DNA of 64,000 nt from Umbelopsis ramanniana AG (GCF_025399195.1 NW_026252158.1:1-64000); one strand, 5' to 3'. Numbered from the stretch's first letter, positions 21,990 through 34,067 are shown. Notes: generated by a model from the letters alone, not told the origin. Translations and numbers: made by a program.

Positions 21990-24900
21990 TTATGAATGTC
22001 TGGTTTCAGACAGCTGTTCTGTTGGAACATCTTGGCCGAAGTCAGCTTCGGTTGTTTGAGTGAGAACTTCGACAGTGGGCGATTCAACATTGGTGACTTT
22101 CAGTTTTTCAAATTCACCAAAGTCGCTCGCGAAACTTGACCAAGAGACTTCTTTTCTAGCGTCTTGTTCAAATTGGCTGAAAGGGTCTTGAGCATCTTTT
22201 TCGGCGCTTTGTTGGTTTGAGTCGTCACTACTGGCCCCTACGAAACCACCAAAGTCATCGTCGTTCTTGCCAAACCCATCATCGTCTTGGCCGAATGGGT
22301 CGTTAGTTCGTGCCGCAAATGGATCTTCTTCATTGATGACTTCATCTTCTTCTTCAAATGGGTTTTGGGGGTCTCGCATGGCCCACGCAGTGTCTGTCGC
22401 TTCATTCTCAAAAGCGGTGGCGCCAGCCGTCTTGTCAGTGGGAAAGGCATTTCTGAATTCTTTCCATTCTTTACCGAAGGCAGCATCTTCTTCTGCTTCT
22501 TCATCACTGTCAACTCCAAACTCTTGATCAATCTGGTTTTGATCATCTTCGAAGCTACCAGTATGTTGGAAACCGCCACTGCTTATATACTCTTGTTCCT
22601 TATCAAAGTCGGTACTATGGGGAGATACAAAATGATTTAGTAAGGGTATAAAGACATAGAAAGGCAACAGCAGGCAATTACCTTATCCAACCGCCCATAC
22701 CGTCCTCTTCGTCATCATCATCCTCGTCAGCAAAGTCTCCCTTGACCTCAGCAATTTGTCTAGTGATGTCCTCTGTCATCATATCGTGCTCAAGGCCATC
22801 TAGTCCGCCAGCGGGCTTGATGCCGCCAAGCGGCACACGGTCACGAAGCTTTGTTTCTCTTAATGGTCCGTTGATGTAACTGTCCCATGCATCCAAATCC
22901 AGACTGTCTTTGACGACAGCATAAATCTCATCTGGGTAGGATGCAAGCACCTTGATGACTTCGTCGGAAATGAATGTGAGATGTCCCATGTATCCAAGAC
23001 GGCGGCCCTTTGCTTTTGCACTACAGAAATTTAAAATGTGAGTGTCGGTGACAGGCAGTATCACAGGGTATACTGTACACGTACCATAATTCATCGTTTA
23101 ATTTTTGAGCTTCAACAATTCGCTGGGTGAGCCGACCATCTTTGAAGACCTGTCAGAAAAACCCCCGTTAGTAAACCGACGGCAGCTCTTCCATACCAAA
23201 CCTGCTGTACACTTACCGAAATGACGAGTTCTCGGTTATAGCCAAAGTCCATACGGCCATTACAGATTTGATGAAGGGTATCGTAAACAACGTAATGTAA
23301 GAAATTGTTCCATTGGAAGGAGAAGAATAGATCCTATACAGACAATTTGTATTAGCCAAGTTCATGTCTCCCAAGACAAGCCAATACAAAAATGATGATG
23401 AGTTTTGTTCTTACCAAACAGGCAGGTAATACGCGGTGCTTAACGTATTGCATTTTGAGGTAATCACCAACTGCTACTTGTTCGCCTTCAAAGTCTACCA
23501 TGATTGGCATTTGCAATCTGTGCTCTGCATCTAAGTTGCTTGCATCGCTTGGGTCCTCCATTGCCGTCTCTTTATGAGGATCTCCCGAGGAAACATTGTG
23601 ATCGTCTTGCGCTGAAAGGTCTTCAGCGAGGCGCAATTCATCATCATTCTCCTCTTCGGTTTCAGCTGGCTCATCAGAAGGAGCAGACGCAACAACCTTT
23701 TCTCCAGTGAATTCAGTCTCTTTGGACTGTATTCCAGTGGCATCAGAAGAGTCGTTGTCGGTATCAGAAGTTGTTGCAGCATTTGACGCCATGGCTGAGT
23801 CTTCGTTCGAAATACCGAGTTGGCGGTTAACGTGATGCTGTTCCAAGAATTCTAATGTGTGGGTATCTCCCAGAGGAGTGGACATGGTGGAGCGTTGTTG
23901 TGCTATTTCAGATATGGTGATGTTTTCTTTGACGGGAAGATTAAGATTTGACATATTGGAACAGTGTAGAAGTTCAGCATACAATTCACAAATTTTTAAG
24001 CGTTCAAAGCCTAGAGGGACTTGGGGTCCGGTTGTTGTAGGCACAGGATCGCTCTATTAATGAGATCACAAGAAAGAAAAAATCTGTTAGTATGGGCATA
24101 CTCATTACAAGCAATCTCTACATGGTTTAGCCATCGAACTTACAACAGATCTAGGTTCAACCAACAGCTTTTGGAAATTTTCAGTTCGGTCTGCCATGAC
24201 TTGCAGCATTTCACCCAAGTTGACAGAGGATAGCATGCCCTGTTGCATTCCTCCCAGCATGGTTCCACCTCCCATGACCAGCATTTGATCCATTTCAAAA
24301 TCGCTGAAAAGAAAGTGGTGAAAAGGTTAAAAAGACAATGATCATTGACTCAAGCAAGTGAGTGGTGGGGCAAGCAATTACCTGTTATTATGTCTAATGA
24401 AGTCAATAATAATAGTCACGCCGTTTATCAAACTTGAGGTGGCATTTGGTGCATTGCTGTCTAACATGTAATCGGCAAGTCTTGTCATAATTTCTTTGCT
24501 CTTTAACTCTTGAATAAGAGCGTTGGTGCCAATGGTGGGTGACTCTGGGTTACTTGTTTGTGACATACGAATGATATCGGAAATGAGCTGTTGAGCATTG
24601 GCATGAGTCTATTCATGTAACGAAAGAAAGCCAGTCAGTATATTAGACATTGTGTGACAACACCATTGCAATTTGCATACATATGTTGCACCAACATACC
24701 TCTGGATCTCTATGCGGTTCCAACCGATCTATAAGCTTAATCAACAACTTTTGTTCACTCAACCACTGTGAAAGGCATAACTGATTAGATAAAGTTATAA
24801 GGCTGAATGTTTATCACTGCTGCGCATCCATACCTGTACTATGCCTTGTCCTTCAGGAAGTTCCTCACATCTAACCAACGTCAAAAAAAGGTCGCCAACC

Positions 24901-25379
24901 GGACTAGCATCGTCTAGATGACTTATCATCTTGTCAATGATATTGTCCCTGGATTTGATAAAGGTGATCATCTCCGATGTGCGCTTTGCAAGTAGAACAG
25001 CGTTCACTTTACAAAAATAACCAGTTTGCAGGGTACCAAGAGTGTCCTCAGTATCGAATATGGACCAAGATTTTGACAAGAGATCAAGATGGTCTAGGAC
25101 AATGGCATCGACTAAAGCAGGAATTTCACAAGACAAGATTTCACTGGCAAGGTATGGGTATTTTAAAGTTTGATGATCGGGTAAGTCGTTTGCTGTGATG
25201 AGATGTACAAGCTGCTTCAGAATATCAGGCGCACACAGGAAGTTGATAAGCTTTTGATTATGAGTCTTTGCTTCTTGCAGCAGATCATCGTCTTCGAAGA
25301 GTTCGTCCAGCGAGACATCCTCTTTATCGAGTAAAGAATCAATGGCAGAAGGATTATGGAAGCCAAAACGCCAAAACAT
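21990..25379 (-). CDS. SAPS-family regulatory subunit of PP6/Sit4 phosphatase
   Basis: Nine exons: 25379-24834, 24765-24700, 24608-24382, 24303-24144, 24053-23415, 23333-23217, 23149-23085, 23020-22682 and 22614-21990, about 927 residues. It opens MFWRFGFHNPSAIDSLLDKE, the standard start of SAPS proteins (yeast Sap155/185/190, S. pombe Ekc1, human PPP6R). Helical repeats continue (WLSEQKLLIKLIDRL; RMDFGYNRELVIS; AKGRRLGYMGHLTFISDEV). An acidic low-complexity segment lies in the middle, and the tail is rich in Asp/Glu/Phe with NPFEEED and DPFAAR repeats. These subunits target the Sit4/PP6 catalytic subunit in TORC1 and cell-cycle control. All splice phases agree. Confidence 0.92.
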
Positions 25380-25591
25380 GAATGCTTAGTGGGAAATGGA
25401 GTGCACAGAGGCGATGGCTGTATAAAAAGGTTCAGATGCTGAGAGCGTTTTCTTCAGGTGCAACCGAGACTGAAGGGACTTGGGAACCTCCTCTCTAGAT
25501 AAAATTTGGTGTCGTCATCGCACACTCAAAAGTGGGTAGCATTGTATAAATGTTTATGTTTTTATTTTTTCGTAGAACAACGAATCACTAT

Positions 25592-25953
25592 CTAAAGGCG
25601 AAGACCTCCGTTATACTTTGCATACAGCAGAACAACAGCAGCTCCAGCAACGAATCCTTTTATACCATAGAAGTCAGTTCGTAGGTAAGATGGGTCCAAA
25701 AAGAAGGCGCGCGTGTTAGTATATTCTCTGGGTACCAATAAAATGGGACTCCGAACACTTCCTTACCTTCAATGAAGCCAAGCACGGGAGGCGAAGTCAA
25801 AAAGTTTTCAGCTTCTTGCACCTTGGGTCCAGCTTTTCGTCTAAGTTCATTCAGTTCGTTACGAAGTCTGGTAACTTCATCCTTGGCTACGTCAGAGGCC
25901 TTGTCAATACCCTCATGGAGTTTCTTTTCAGTTTGTTTGCTAGAATCAGACAT
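25592..25953 (-). CDS. Small tail-anchored protein, 83 residues
   Basis: Exons 25953-25767 and 25656-25592. The N-terminal half is a Lys/Glu-rich amphipathic helix (VTRLRNELNELRRKAGPKVQ). The C-terminal end, GFIEGFVAGAAVVLLYAKY followed by NGGLRL, is one hydrophobic segment with basic residues after it. This is the pattern of a mitochondrial outer-membrane or ER tail anchor. The Gly codon is split cleanly by the intron. I do not recognise a named family; fungal OM14-like proteins are one thing to compare. It lies in tandem with SAPS and DPH5 on the same strand. Confidence 0.7.
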
Positions 25954-26100
25954 GGTTCACAAAGTGAGGGAAAGGAAAAAAAGAGATGAAATGCAAACTC
26001 TTTGGGACTATTATTTTTATTTTTAATTGAATTGGGGGTTTGTTTTGGGAGGCGTAATGTCTCCGCGGGTTCATGCAAGGGACTCATATTTTTATGGGTT

Positions 26101-27183
26101 TCAAAGGGAATAATCTCGCTTGACAATTTCATCAAAGCTGGTCTTGTCGATAGCAAAATCCTTGACAAACTCAGCTTCCAACTCGTGCATTTTGTTACCA
26201 ACGATCACAAGTGAGTGAAGGGGTCCGCCAAAATCAGCATCGACCAGCTGCTGCAGGGTGCCAGAGATCAATGTTTGATGTGGTTGGCCGACGCGTGCAC
26301 ATCCGATGGCCAGTGTTTCACCCGTATAGGCCTTTTCACCACGGTTATCTTCGATCTCCAAAAGCTGTTCAATCGCCTGGTTGACAGTCATATAGCGCGG
26401 GGGTTCATAGATCTTTCTTCCTCGAGCCAGATTTTCTATACTTTGCTCCTTCACTTTGATATCTAAAGTAAAACAAACATGTGAGCACGGATGTTATTGA
26501 CTGTTTCAAAGCCCTCTTTTCAATTTACCTAGTAGACACAAAGTGTGCAACCCAAGCGCACGGTTCTCCTTGATTCGGTCATAAAAGCTATCGGGCCGCC
26601 ATGTGTCGGTGAAAAATACAATTGAGATGGTTTGACCAAAGTTGTATAGTTGAAGTCCGCACGCGCCTATTGCGTTCATAATGGAAGCGTTGTGAATGAC
26701 TTGCACCGGTATATCGAGCTCGCGGGCACGAATGACAAGATCCGTGTGTGTAGTAGCTCTGACAGCCGCAAATAATAATAAAATGGTTACTCCTTGTGAC
26801 AAACAGTCATGTCAACATGATTGACAACTGTCACTTACCCATAAGGGTCACCAACTACTAAAAATGCAACGTTGATTTTATCGGCATCGGCTAAAATAGC
26901 GTCACTCTCGGATTCAACCATTTCTCGGTCGGCAACAATGACTTGCTTGCCATAGTACTCGGACTGTATTCAAATGAAAGGAATTTAGATATTGCTGTGA
27001 CCTATAGTTTCATGTACGGGCGGGAAATATTCAGAAACCCAAACTTACAAGCTTGGAAGAATCCACCATCAGAATGCTGGTGTAAGCTTCCAGATATACA
27101 CGCTCGCAGCTTTTGACCGCTTCAAGGCCACGAACAGTAATGTCCTTTTCATCAGAGAGACCGAGACCAATCACGTACAGCAT
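26101..27183 (-). CDS. DPH5: Diphthine methyl ester synthase (diphthamide biosynthesis)
   Basis: Exons 27183-27049, 26963-26839, 26758-26529 and 26462-26101 give 283 residues, the family norm. The start [20 protein letters not shown] is the conserved beginning of this SAM-dependent tetrapyrrole-methylase-fold enzyme. VVGDPYGATTHTDL is the SAM-binding motif, and [20 protein letters not shown] is nearly invariant. It methylates the modified histidine of translation elongation factor 2 in the cytosol. All phases agree. Confidence 0.96.
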
Positions 27184-27267
27184 TTCGTTTTCGATGAAGT
27201 TTCGGCTGCCCGCACAATTCCTACTGTGGAGCAAAAAAAAAAAATTGTGCCCCGAACTGTGACTTGC

Positions 27268-28027
27268 TCAGCAGCTCAGGAAGAAGATCTGATTTAAGAG
27301 GTTCACTCTGGAAGCTTTGTTGCCCAGGCTGGATGGCATCGACATGACCATTCGATTATTAATATGCTTTTGAAGTAAAATATGAATTCAGTTATGCAAA
27401 ATGTTTGCATGGACATAGGCTTTCATTAAAAAATTTACCTCGTCTTGGAACAATTTGGCCATTTGAAGTAACCTCTCTGCCATAATGGTAAGAAAAATAC
27501 GAGTGTTTGAGTCGTCATATTCTTCTGCGACATCACCCATGTCGTATAAAACGGCTTCGAATCGATCAATGGTTGCATTTACATCCAGTTTGCCCGTTTT
27601 TAAAATCGAAGGGTCAAGTCCCTGAAAGTCTTGCTGGAAACTTATATATGCTACGAATACTCGCTTGAGTTTCTCTAGCATATTTTTCGATAAACCATCT
27701 GGAGGCGATACAGACAGATGCTCGAGGGCAGCGTGGTAATCACCTTCGTCCGCATCGGAGGTTGTCAGTACTCCATAGCTACCATATAAACAAATATGTT
27801 TCAATGATATTTACCAGAGAGCACTTCTTGTAGTATCTCCTGTGACTCAGTTTGCAATCCTCTGCCGTCTGGATGCTGAGTGGAATCTAAGTTCTGGTGC
27901 GTTTGCAAACGCTGATATGTTCATAAAGTAGTGACCAGAAAGTTTATGAGTGAGCGGTCATCAAACAATATATTTATTGTATGGCCACTCGTCGAAGGCA
28001 AAATCTTACGTTGTCTGGGATGAGCAT
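27268..28027 (-). CDS. Unknown helical protein
   Basis: Proposed exons 28027-28010 (MLIPDN), 27911-27815, 27770-27439 and 27366-27268, about 181 residues. The main exon is clearly protein-like: MLEKLKRVFVAYISFQQDF, IDRFEAVLYDMGDVAEEYD and FLTIMAERLLQMAKLFQDE look like amphipathic helices. The acceptor of the third exon (GGAG) is weak, so the first two exons are less sure than the last two. I recognise no family. It is acidic, has no membrane segment, and ends 84 bases before the DPH5 start on the same strand. Confidence 0.55.
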
Positions 28028-28394
28028 GTGGGCAATGTGATGAGTGTGAAGCCATTCGTAAAAGACACCGGCTGTATGCCTTTGCGTTACACAGGGAATT
28101 TGACACCATTTGGCAGGTATGAAGTAAGAGTACTGTCACCTTCCATTGGAATTGAATAAACATGAATTTTTTAGTACATCTTCGTTATGTCTTTCGCTCT
28201 TTGATATGTCAATCGTATTAAGTATCGACAAATGTGCCTTTACCTCGTCTGCTAAAGCCTGGATCAAAGCAGCGCTTCATGAGAATTTGACGAGGGGTGG
28301 AATATATCACGTGATTCGAGATGTGAACTTTGGCGCGTATTTTTTTTTCAAGCAAAATGCTCCAGTCTCGAATCCATAACTTGGGCTGGTAATC
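28028..28394. promoter_or_regulatory. Shared divergent promoter region with CACGTG box
   Basis: Lies between the start of the unknown minus-strand gene and NUP98. It contains a CACGTG E-box at 28308-28313, about 80 bases upstream of the NUP98 ATG. No coding frame is supported. That the box is functional is inference. Confidence 0.4.
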
Positions 28395-31300
28395 ATGTTT
28401 GGAGGAGGTAATGCATTTGGCTCTAGCGCCTTTGGGCAGCAACAGCAACAGCAACCACAACAACAGCAGAACTCTCTCTTTGGCCAACAACCCCAGCAAC
28501 AACAGTCGACGTTTGGTGGTAAGAATTTTGACAAAATTCTATGCCGTAGCTGCGGTATGCGAGATAATGAGAGATCACTTACACTTTATTCACTATAGGC
28601 TTTGGTGCAACTTCAGCCGCACCAAACGCATTCGGTGCCGCTAATACTGGTATGTCTGCATTTGGAGCCACTCCAGGAGCTAGCACCTCAGCATTTGGGG
28701 CTCAACCCACTACACGTATGTACCTGTTTGATTTTGATAACATCCATGGCAATTCAATGTCCTAAACAACTTTGCCATTTGCATAGCTGCATTTGGTAGC
28801 ACTTCCAACAATACCTCAGCTTTTAATGCACGACCATCGGCTTTTGGATCGTCAGCATTCGGTGCCAGTAAGTTACATATGACCAGCATACCTACATCTG
28901 ATGCCTGCCACACTCGCATCGCGGATAATTAATTATACTCAATTGATAGATACTCAACAACAACAGCAACAACCAGCAACTTCAGGCTTTGGCTTCGGTG
29001 GTAAGTTCATGATCTTGTTCTTTCTCAATGTTTTTATCAAATACCAATTACCTTCCTTTACAGCCTCTTCATCCACTACTCCTGCGTTTGGTTCATCAAC
29101 GACCCCCGCCACAGGTGGTGGATTATTCGGATCGCGACCAGCAACCACCAGTGCATTTGGAAGCACAGCACCCGCTACCGGTGGTGGTGTATTTGGTGCA
29201 GCAAACCCGACACCAACAACAGGATTCGGAGCCACGGCCTCCACTCCTTTTGGCGGTGGCGCAACTGGCCAAGTGCAAGGCACTGTCAACCCTGAATTCA
29301 CCGCTACAACTGAACGTGACACTAGCACTGGTGTGAACAACAGCTATCAAACGATCACAGCTATGCCAGCATACCGAAACTACTCTGTTGAAGAACTGCG
29401 AGTCCAAGATTATCAAGCTGGCCGTAAAAATGCTGGCACTAGCGGTGGCGCCTTCGGTGCAACTGGAGGATATGGTGCACAAACTTCAACTCCCTTTGGC
29501 CAATCCGCAACCTCAAATGCCTTTGGAATGCCAAGTACGTCTGCTGCTGGATCTGCTTTTGGCCAAACCACAGGTGGTTTCGGTCAAAGTGCTGGTGGTT
29601 TCGGTCAAACCAGCAATACTGGTTTCGGTTCTGCCAATACTGGAGCTACTGGTGGTCTCTTTGGTCAGCAATCTACAAGTGCAGCACCCGCTTTTGGTTC
29701 AACCCAACCTGCTACCACAGGATTTGGCGGTGCCGCTTTCGGTCAGCAACCACAACAGCAGCAGAATACAGGATTTGGTGCCACTGCCAATACAGGATTT
29801 GGAGCAAGCAATGCTGCCAAACCTTTCAGCTTCGGTAAGATCTTGTGTTATTTTCACTTCTAAACTTTAGCAACTTCCACTCACCTTTGGACAAAATAGG
29901 ATCTACTCCTGCAACTTCGCAAGCTAGTACTGGATTTGGAGCCACGGGTGCTTCACCCTTTGGGCAGCAACCTCAACAGCAGCAGCAACAGCAACCATCT
30001 GTTGGTGGCCTCTTTGGTCAAGCTGCTCAAAGCACGCCTTCCTTCGGCCAACAAGCTACTGGCACCGGCTTCGGCGGCTTTGGCCAAAAGCCTGCTGCTC
30101 AACCAACTACTGGATTTGGCGGTTTCGGTGCTACCAATGCCAATAAACCCGCGACATCTTTCAGCTTTGGTAGTACTGCCCCTCCTGCCACAAGTACAGC
30201 CGCAACATCTGGATTTGGTGGATTCGGTGCGAATACAGGTGCTGCTGGCTTTGGCTCCACTGGCGTAGCTGCCGGAGGTTTGTTTGGAGCTTCTAAGCCA
30301 GCAGCCAGCACTGGCTTATTTGGAGCCGCTCCACAAGGATCGACGTTTGGTGGATTTGGAGCTACAAGCAACACTGGTGGCCTTGGATCTGGTCTATTTG
30401 GCGCAAAGCCTGCTACTAACAATGCTACAGCTCCATCACTGTTCGGCAATACCCAACAAACGGCTGGCGGATTTGGATTTGGTAACCAACAAACCAACAA
30501 CGCGAATACGTTTAGCCTTCCAGGAACCGGTGGCCTGACCACATTCGGCACAACTGGCCTTCAACAGCAGCCTAACGCTAACCAACAACCACCACTGTAT
30601 GCTTCTCTTGATAAATATCCCTATGGATATAATCCCCTCTTTGAGAATCTACCAGCTGGTAGCAGCGGTGCAGAGCGTTCTTCCTCTGTAGCTGTGAGCG
30701 AAGAGCCAAGCAAGAAGCTCTCCACTACTCCTCATTTCATGATCACACCTCGCTCAGCTACCAAAATCAAACTTCGTGGTTACAGCTTCGCTCCCACTGG
30801 TGAACTTGTTTCCCGTAAGAAAGGCGGTCTAGATGGTATCAGTGACGATGCTGTATTGAGACCTGAAGCATTTGCACCACGACCAAGCATCAAACGACTC
30901 ATTATAAACAAAAAAGTGTCGCCCTCTGAGCTATCAGCCGCTACGAACAGTGGCACTGGTGTCTTAAGCACAGGCAGCAAGGCAAAGGTTACCTTTGATC
31001 CTCATCTCGAGTTGATTGCATCCCAGGATCATCATGAGACTGAAGAGACTGCTGAAGACGAACAGCAAGCTAATGCATCGGAAACCTCGAAACCCACCAA
31101 CCGCAACACTGCCTTTAGTGACAACGCTATGGCTCAGGGCTACTATATCAAACCAAGCTTGCAAGTTCTTGGTAACCAGACCCGACAGCAGTTGAAGAAC
31201 ACACAGCACTTGGTCGTTGGCTTGAAGGGCGTTGGTGAAATTACTTTTGAAGGACCCGTAGACTTGTCTGAAATTGACTTGGATCAAATTATGGTCGGCA

Positions 31301-31563
31301 TCGTCAATTTCCAACCCAAGACATGTACAGTTTATCCAGACGAAGACGCCAAACCTCCACAAGGCAAAGGCTTGAACGTCCCTGCTACCATCAAACTCGA
31401 GAAGTGTTACCCCGTTGACAAAACTACCAGACAACCCATAACTGATCCACAACACCCACGAGTGATTGCTATCATCAGGAAGCTTCGTGCCGTACCTGAA
31501 ACTGAATTTATTGATTTCGAGGCTTCAACAGGAACGTGGACGTTTAAGGTGCAACACTTTTAG
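28395..31563 (+). CDS. NUP98: FG nucleoporin Nup98 (Nup116/Nup100 type), stops at the cleavage point
   Basis: Six exons, 28395-28518, 28599-28715, 28787-28867, 28950-29000, 29064-29834 and 29900-31563, about 935 residues. It opens MFGGGNAFGSSAFGQQ and is packed with FG and GLFG repeats, which fill the nuclear pore channel. A GLEBS-type Gle2/Rae1-binding stretch interrupts them (ITAMPAYRNYSVEELR then DYQAGRK). The C-terminus is the Nup98 autoproteolytic-fold domain (GYYIKPSLQVL, ITFEGPVDLSEIDLDQI, VYPDEDAKPPQGKGLNVPA, TGTWTFKVQHF). The stop follows His-Phe directly, where the unprocessed family has Ser and a Nup96 half. So this gene encodes the already separate form, as with yeast Nup116 and Nup100. 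Confidence 0.95.
28438..28470 (+). repeat. CAA/CAG run coding for poly-Gln
   Basis: Imperfect CAG/CAA triplet repeat in NUP98 exon 1. Similar runs occur at about 28952-28977 and 29966-29995. Such runs are common in FG nucleoporins and may vary in length between strains. Confidence 0.7.
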
Positions 31564-31809
31564 TTTAGATTTTTCATTCTCTTTGATTTTTAAATAGTCG
31601 CTTTCACATTCAATAAAGGAAATGTCATATCAACTCTTCAAGAGGTTTGAACAATCGTGGAAACGTTGGTCCAAAATGATCAAAGTGTCAGGCAGGGTTT
31701 TGGCAGACCCTTAACATACTCACTGTGACTTGTAATTTGGAAGCAGGTAAGGCTTTTGGTTCCAGATAGTCGGCAAACACTTTTTCTTTATTTCACGGCA
31801 TTGGTCCAC

Positions 31810-33481
31810 ATGACTTCACCACATAGTGGAGTACCTGATATACCAGGAATACTTCAATACGAACCTGCTCTCGGCCATTTGAAGCAATATGTAGCGAATT
31901 TAATGCAAATGCGAAGTTATAGGTACGGAGCTAACTAGCCTAATGGACGGCCCCAAACCTAGTTGAAGATCCAATCCTTGCAATCCATAACTAAGATCCA
32001 TTCTAGATTTCCAGGAGCGCAGCCAGTGAGCTTCAGACAAGATCATCTTAGACAGTTAGAGAGGGAAGAGTGAGTAGCATTAGCTGGAATTTACTCCCTG
32101 CTTGGAATTCAATCGATAACTGACTTCGCGTATGTCCGGTATTACTGCTCAGCTATTTTGTAGCCGAAAAATCAGACGGCGTTCGCTGTTTGGCACTGAT
32201 CACAGTGAACCGAGAAACGAAAGCACAAGAAGTGTATTTGGTACGAATATAATTGTGAACGTAACATCGAAAGGAGGTCGCAGAAAGAATAACCGCCCGT
32301 TTCGCTAATGCTGTCCTTTCGTCCCGAAGTTTGATCGAAAGAGCAACTTCTTTTTAATACCAAACCTCCGCTTTCCAATACCTAATGATCCATCCTTCCA
32401 AAAATGCCATACGGATACAATAATAGATGGCGAACTCGTTCTGGACAAAGAGCCAGATGGACGGGTAAGGTTACATTGCGATTCTCTGGTCACGGCCAAG
32501 GTTTGGGGACTGACTATTTGCTTTATCTAGGTGCAACAACGATTACTACTATTCGACTGCTTGACCATTGCTGGAAAAGTTCTTGTTGAACGCGATTTGT
32601 CCAAAAGATTAGGCGTGAGTCAATGTGTTCAAATTACCAACCACTAAGTGTCATCCTAATGATCGGGAACAAATTGCAGTACCTGAAGATGGATATTCTT
32701 CGACCTTATCAGCAAATGTTACAGAAACGACCTGATATAGCCTCATCCCAACCGTTCAGGTACGGCATACAAAACTAGATTCAAACCATTGCCCATGGGC
32801 AATATGAACACTTACTCACTTTGCTATACAGCGTCGAATTCAAAGAACAGCAATTTTCTTATCATTTAGAGACGATTTTCAACGAGATCATACCGAACTT
32901 GAAGCATGGAAACGATGGACTGATATTTACATCTGTTAATGGGCCCTACACTCTGGGAACATGCGAAACAATGTAACAAGCATTTCCTCTCAACAAGCAT
33001 CCCCATTCACTAATACTGACCAATCCACCTTTACTTTAGGCTCAAATGGAAACCTGCAAATGAAAATTCGATAGATTTTAAAATTAGTCTAGATTTCCCT
33101 CCAAGTGGAACTATCCCAGGCGTGGTCGACACAACAGCACGGCCACGCATTGGACTTTGGGTATGGAGGGGAGGAAGAGATTACATGCCCTTTGGTGAGA
33201 TGGGAGTTACCGACGAGGAATGGTTTAGGGACTTTGCACCATTAGGGAGAACCTTACAAGGTCGTATTGTTGAATGCAATTACGATATCGAAGCACAACA
33301 ACGTCTAAGGCTCAGCAGCCCCTGGCGATTTATGAGGTATCGAACAGATAAACCCGATGCCAATCACAAATCCACCGTCGACAAGGTCCTAGATAGTATA
33401 CGCGATGGTATCACGCAACAAGAGCTGGTTGACAGAGCTCCATATTTTCGTGAAGCATGGAATCAGCGTAAGCATCAATAA
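31810..33481 (+). CDS. CEG1: mRNA capping enzyme, GTP guanylyltransferase subunit
   Basis: Eight exons: 31810-31922, 32007-32069, 32153-32240, 32330-32464, 32531-32614, 32680-32759, 32832-32972 and 33040-33481, about 381 residues. Nucleotidyltransferase motifs appear in order: I as VAEKSDGVR (Lys near residue 65 takes GMP), III as IIDGELVLD, IIIa as LLLFDCLTIAG, IV as NDGLIFT, V as MLKWKP. An OB-fold follows, ending REAWNQRKHQ. No RNA triphosphatase domain is fused, as in other fungi, where it is a separate subunit. It caps pre-mRNA 5' ends in the nucleus. The acceptor before exon 4 (CGAAG) is weak but keeps the frame. Confidence 0.93.
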
Positions 33482-33599
33482 AAACCGCAATACACATGTT
33501 CTGAATGAGGAGGGTACGGAATTTAAAAATTTTGGTCCACATTCCCTTTGTGTCCGGGGAAAAGGTGTTCCACCTGATCCTGGACTTCATTTCCTCCGA

Positions 33600-34067
33600 A
33601 TGGTATGAATTACTCTCATTCGCACTGCATTCATTGGCCTTCATCTTAACTGTTTTCTCAGGGCAACTGCTTAGGTTCACGAAAACCGTCGGGTAACAGA
33701 CTCAATGAACCAGGTGATGTCGCACGAACACCTGCTGGTCCCCAGCCTGATGCAGCCACAGCTCGCGAGATGCGGCTAGCAGCTGCGGAAGGTCGTCAGA
33801 AAAAGGTGAGACCGACTACCCTTCGACTTTTTTGCTGTCAATGTCGCTCACTGAATCGTATTATCCACTAGCAAAATAACAGAGGTGTCCAAGGTTCTGG
33901 TGGGAAGCTGAGTCAAAAATTGCAGGCACAAAGTAAGCTCAAGCCTGGACAGGAAAATGAAGAGAATGTCGAGCGGATAGTTGTAAGTGGATCATAATGA
34001 TATGCAATTGCTGGAGTGCAAAACATCTGTATTGACGTGCTTTTTGCTTGCCATGTAGTGGGACTAA
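33600..34067 (+). CDS. SVIP-like p97/Cdc48-binding small protein, N-myristoylation signal
   Basis: Four exons: 33600-33602 (ATG only), 33662-33805, 33872-33982 and 34059-34067, giving 88 residues. The protein starts MGNCLGSRK, a good N-myristoylation site with an adjacent Cys for palmitoylation. Residues 36-46 (REMRLAAAEGR) fit the VCP-interacting motif R-x5-A-A-x2-R exactly, as in human SVIP. The C-terminal half is Gly/Gln/Lys-rich and ends ERIVWD. In animals SVIP sits on ER and lysosome membranes and inhibits p97 in ER-associated degradation. Length, motif and lipid site agree; overall identity is low, so the call rests on these features. Its own promoter must lie within the last coding exon and 3' UTR of the capping-enzyme gene. 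Confidence 0.72.

Noticed and set aside
28907-31560. Long shadow frames on both strands over the NUP98 repeats
   Set aside because: They arise from the low-complexity GFG/Gln codons of NUP98.
33468-33698. Possible last intron of the capping enzyme joining to the exon at 33662
   Set aside because: The join gives a poor C-terminus, whereas the same exon read in another frame from the ATG at 33600 gives the SVIP-like protein. The plain stop at 33479-33481 fits the capping enzyme length.
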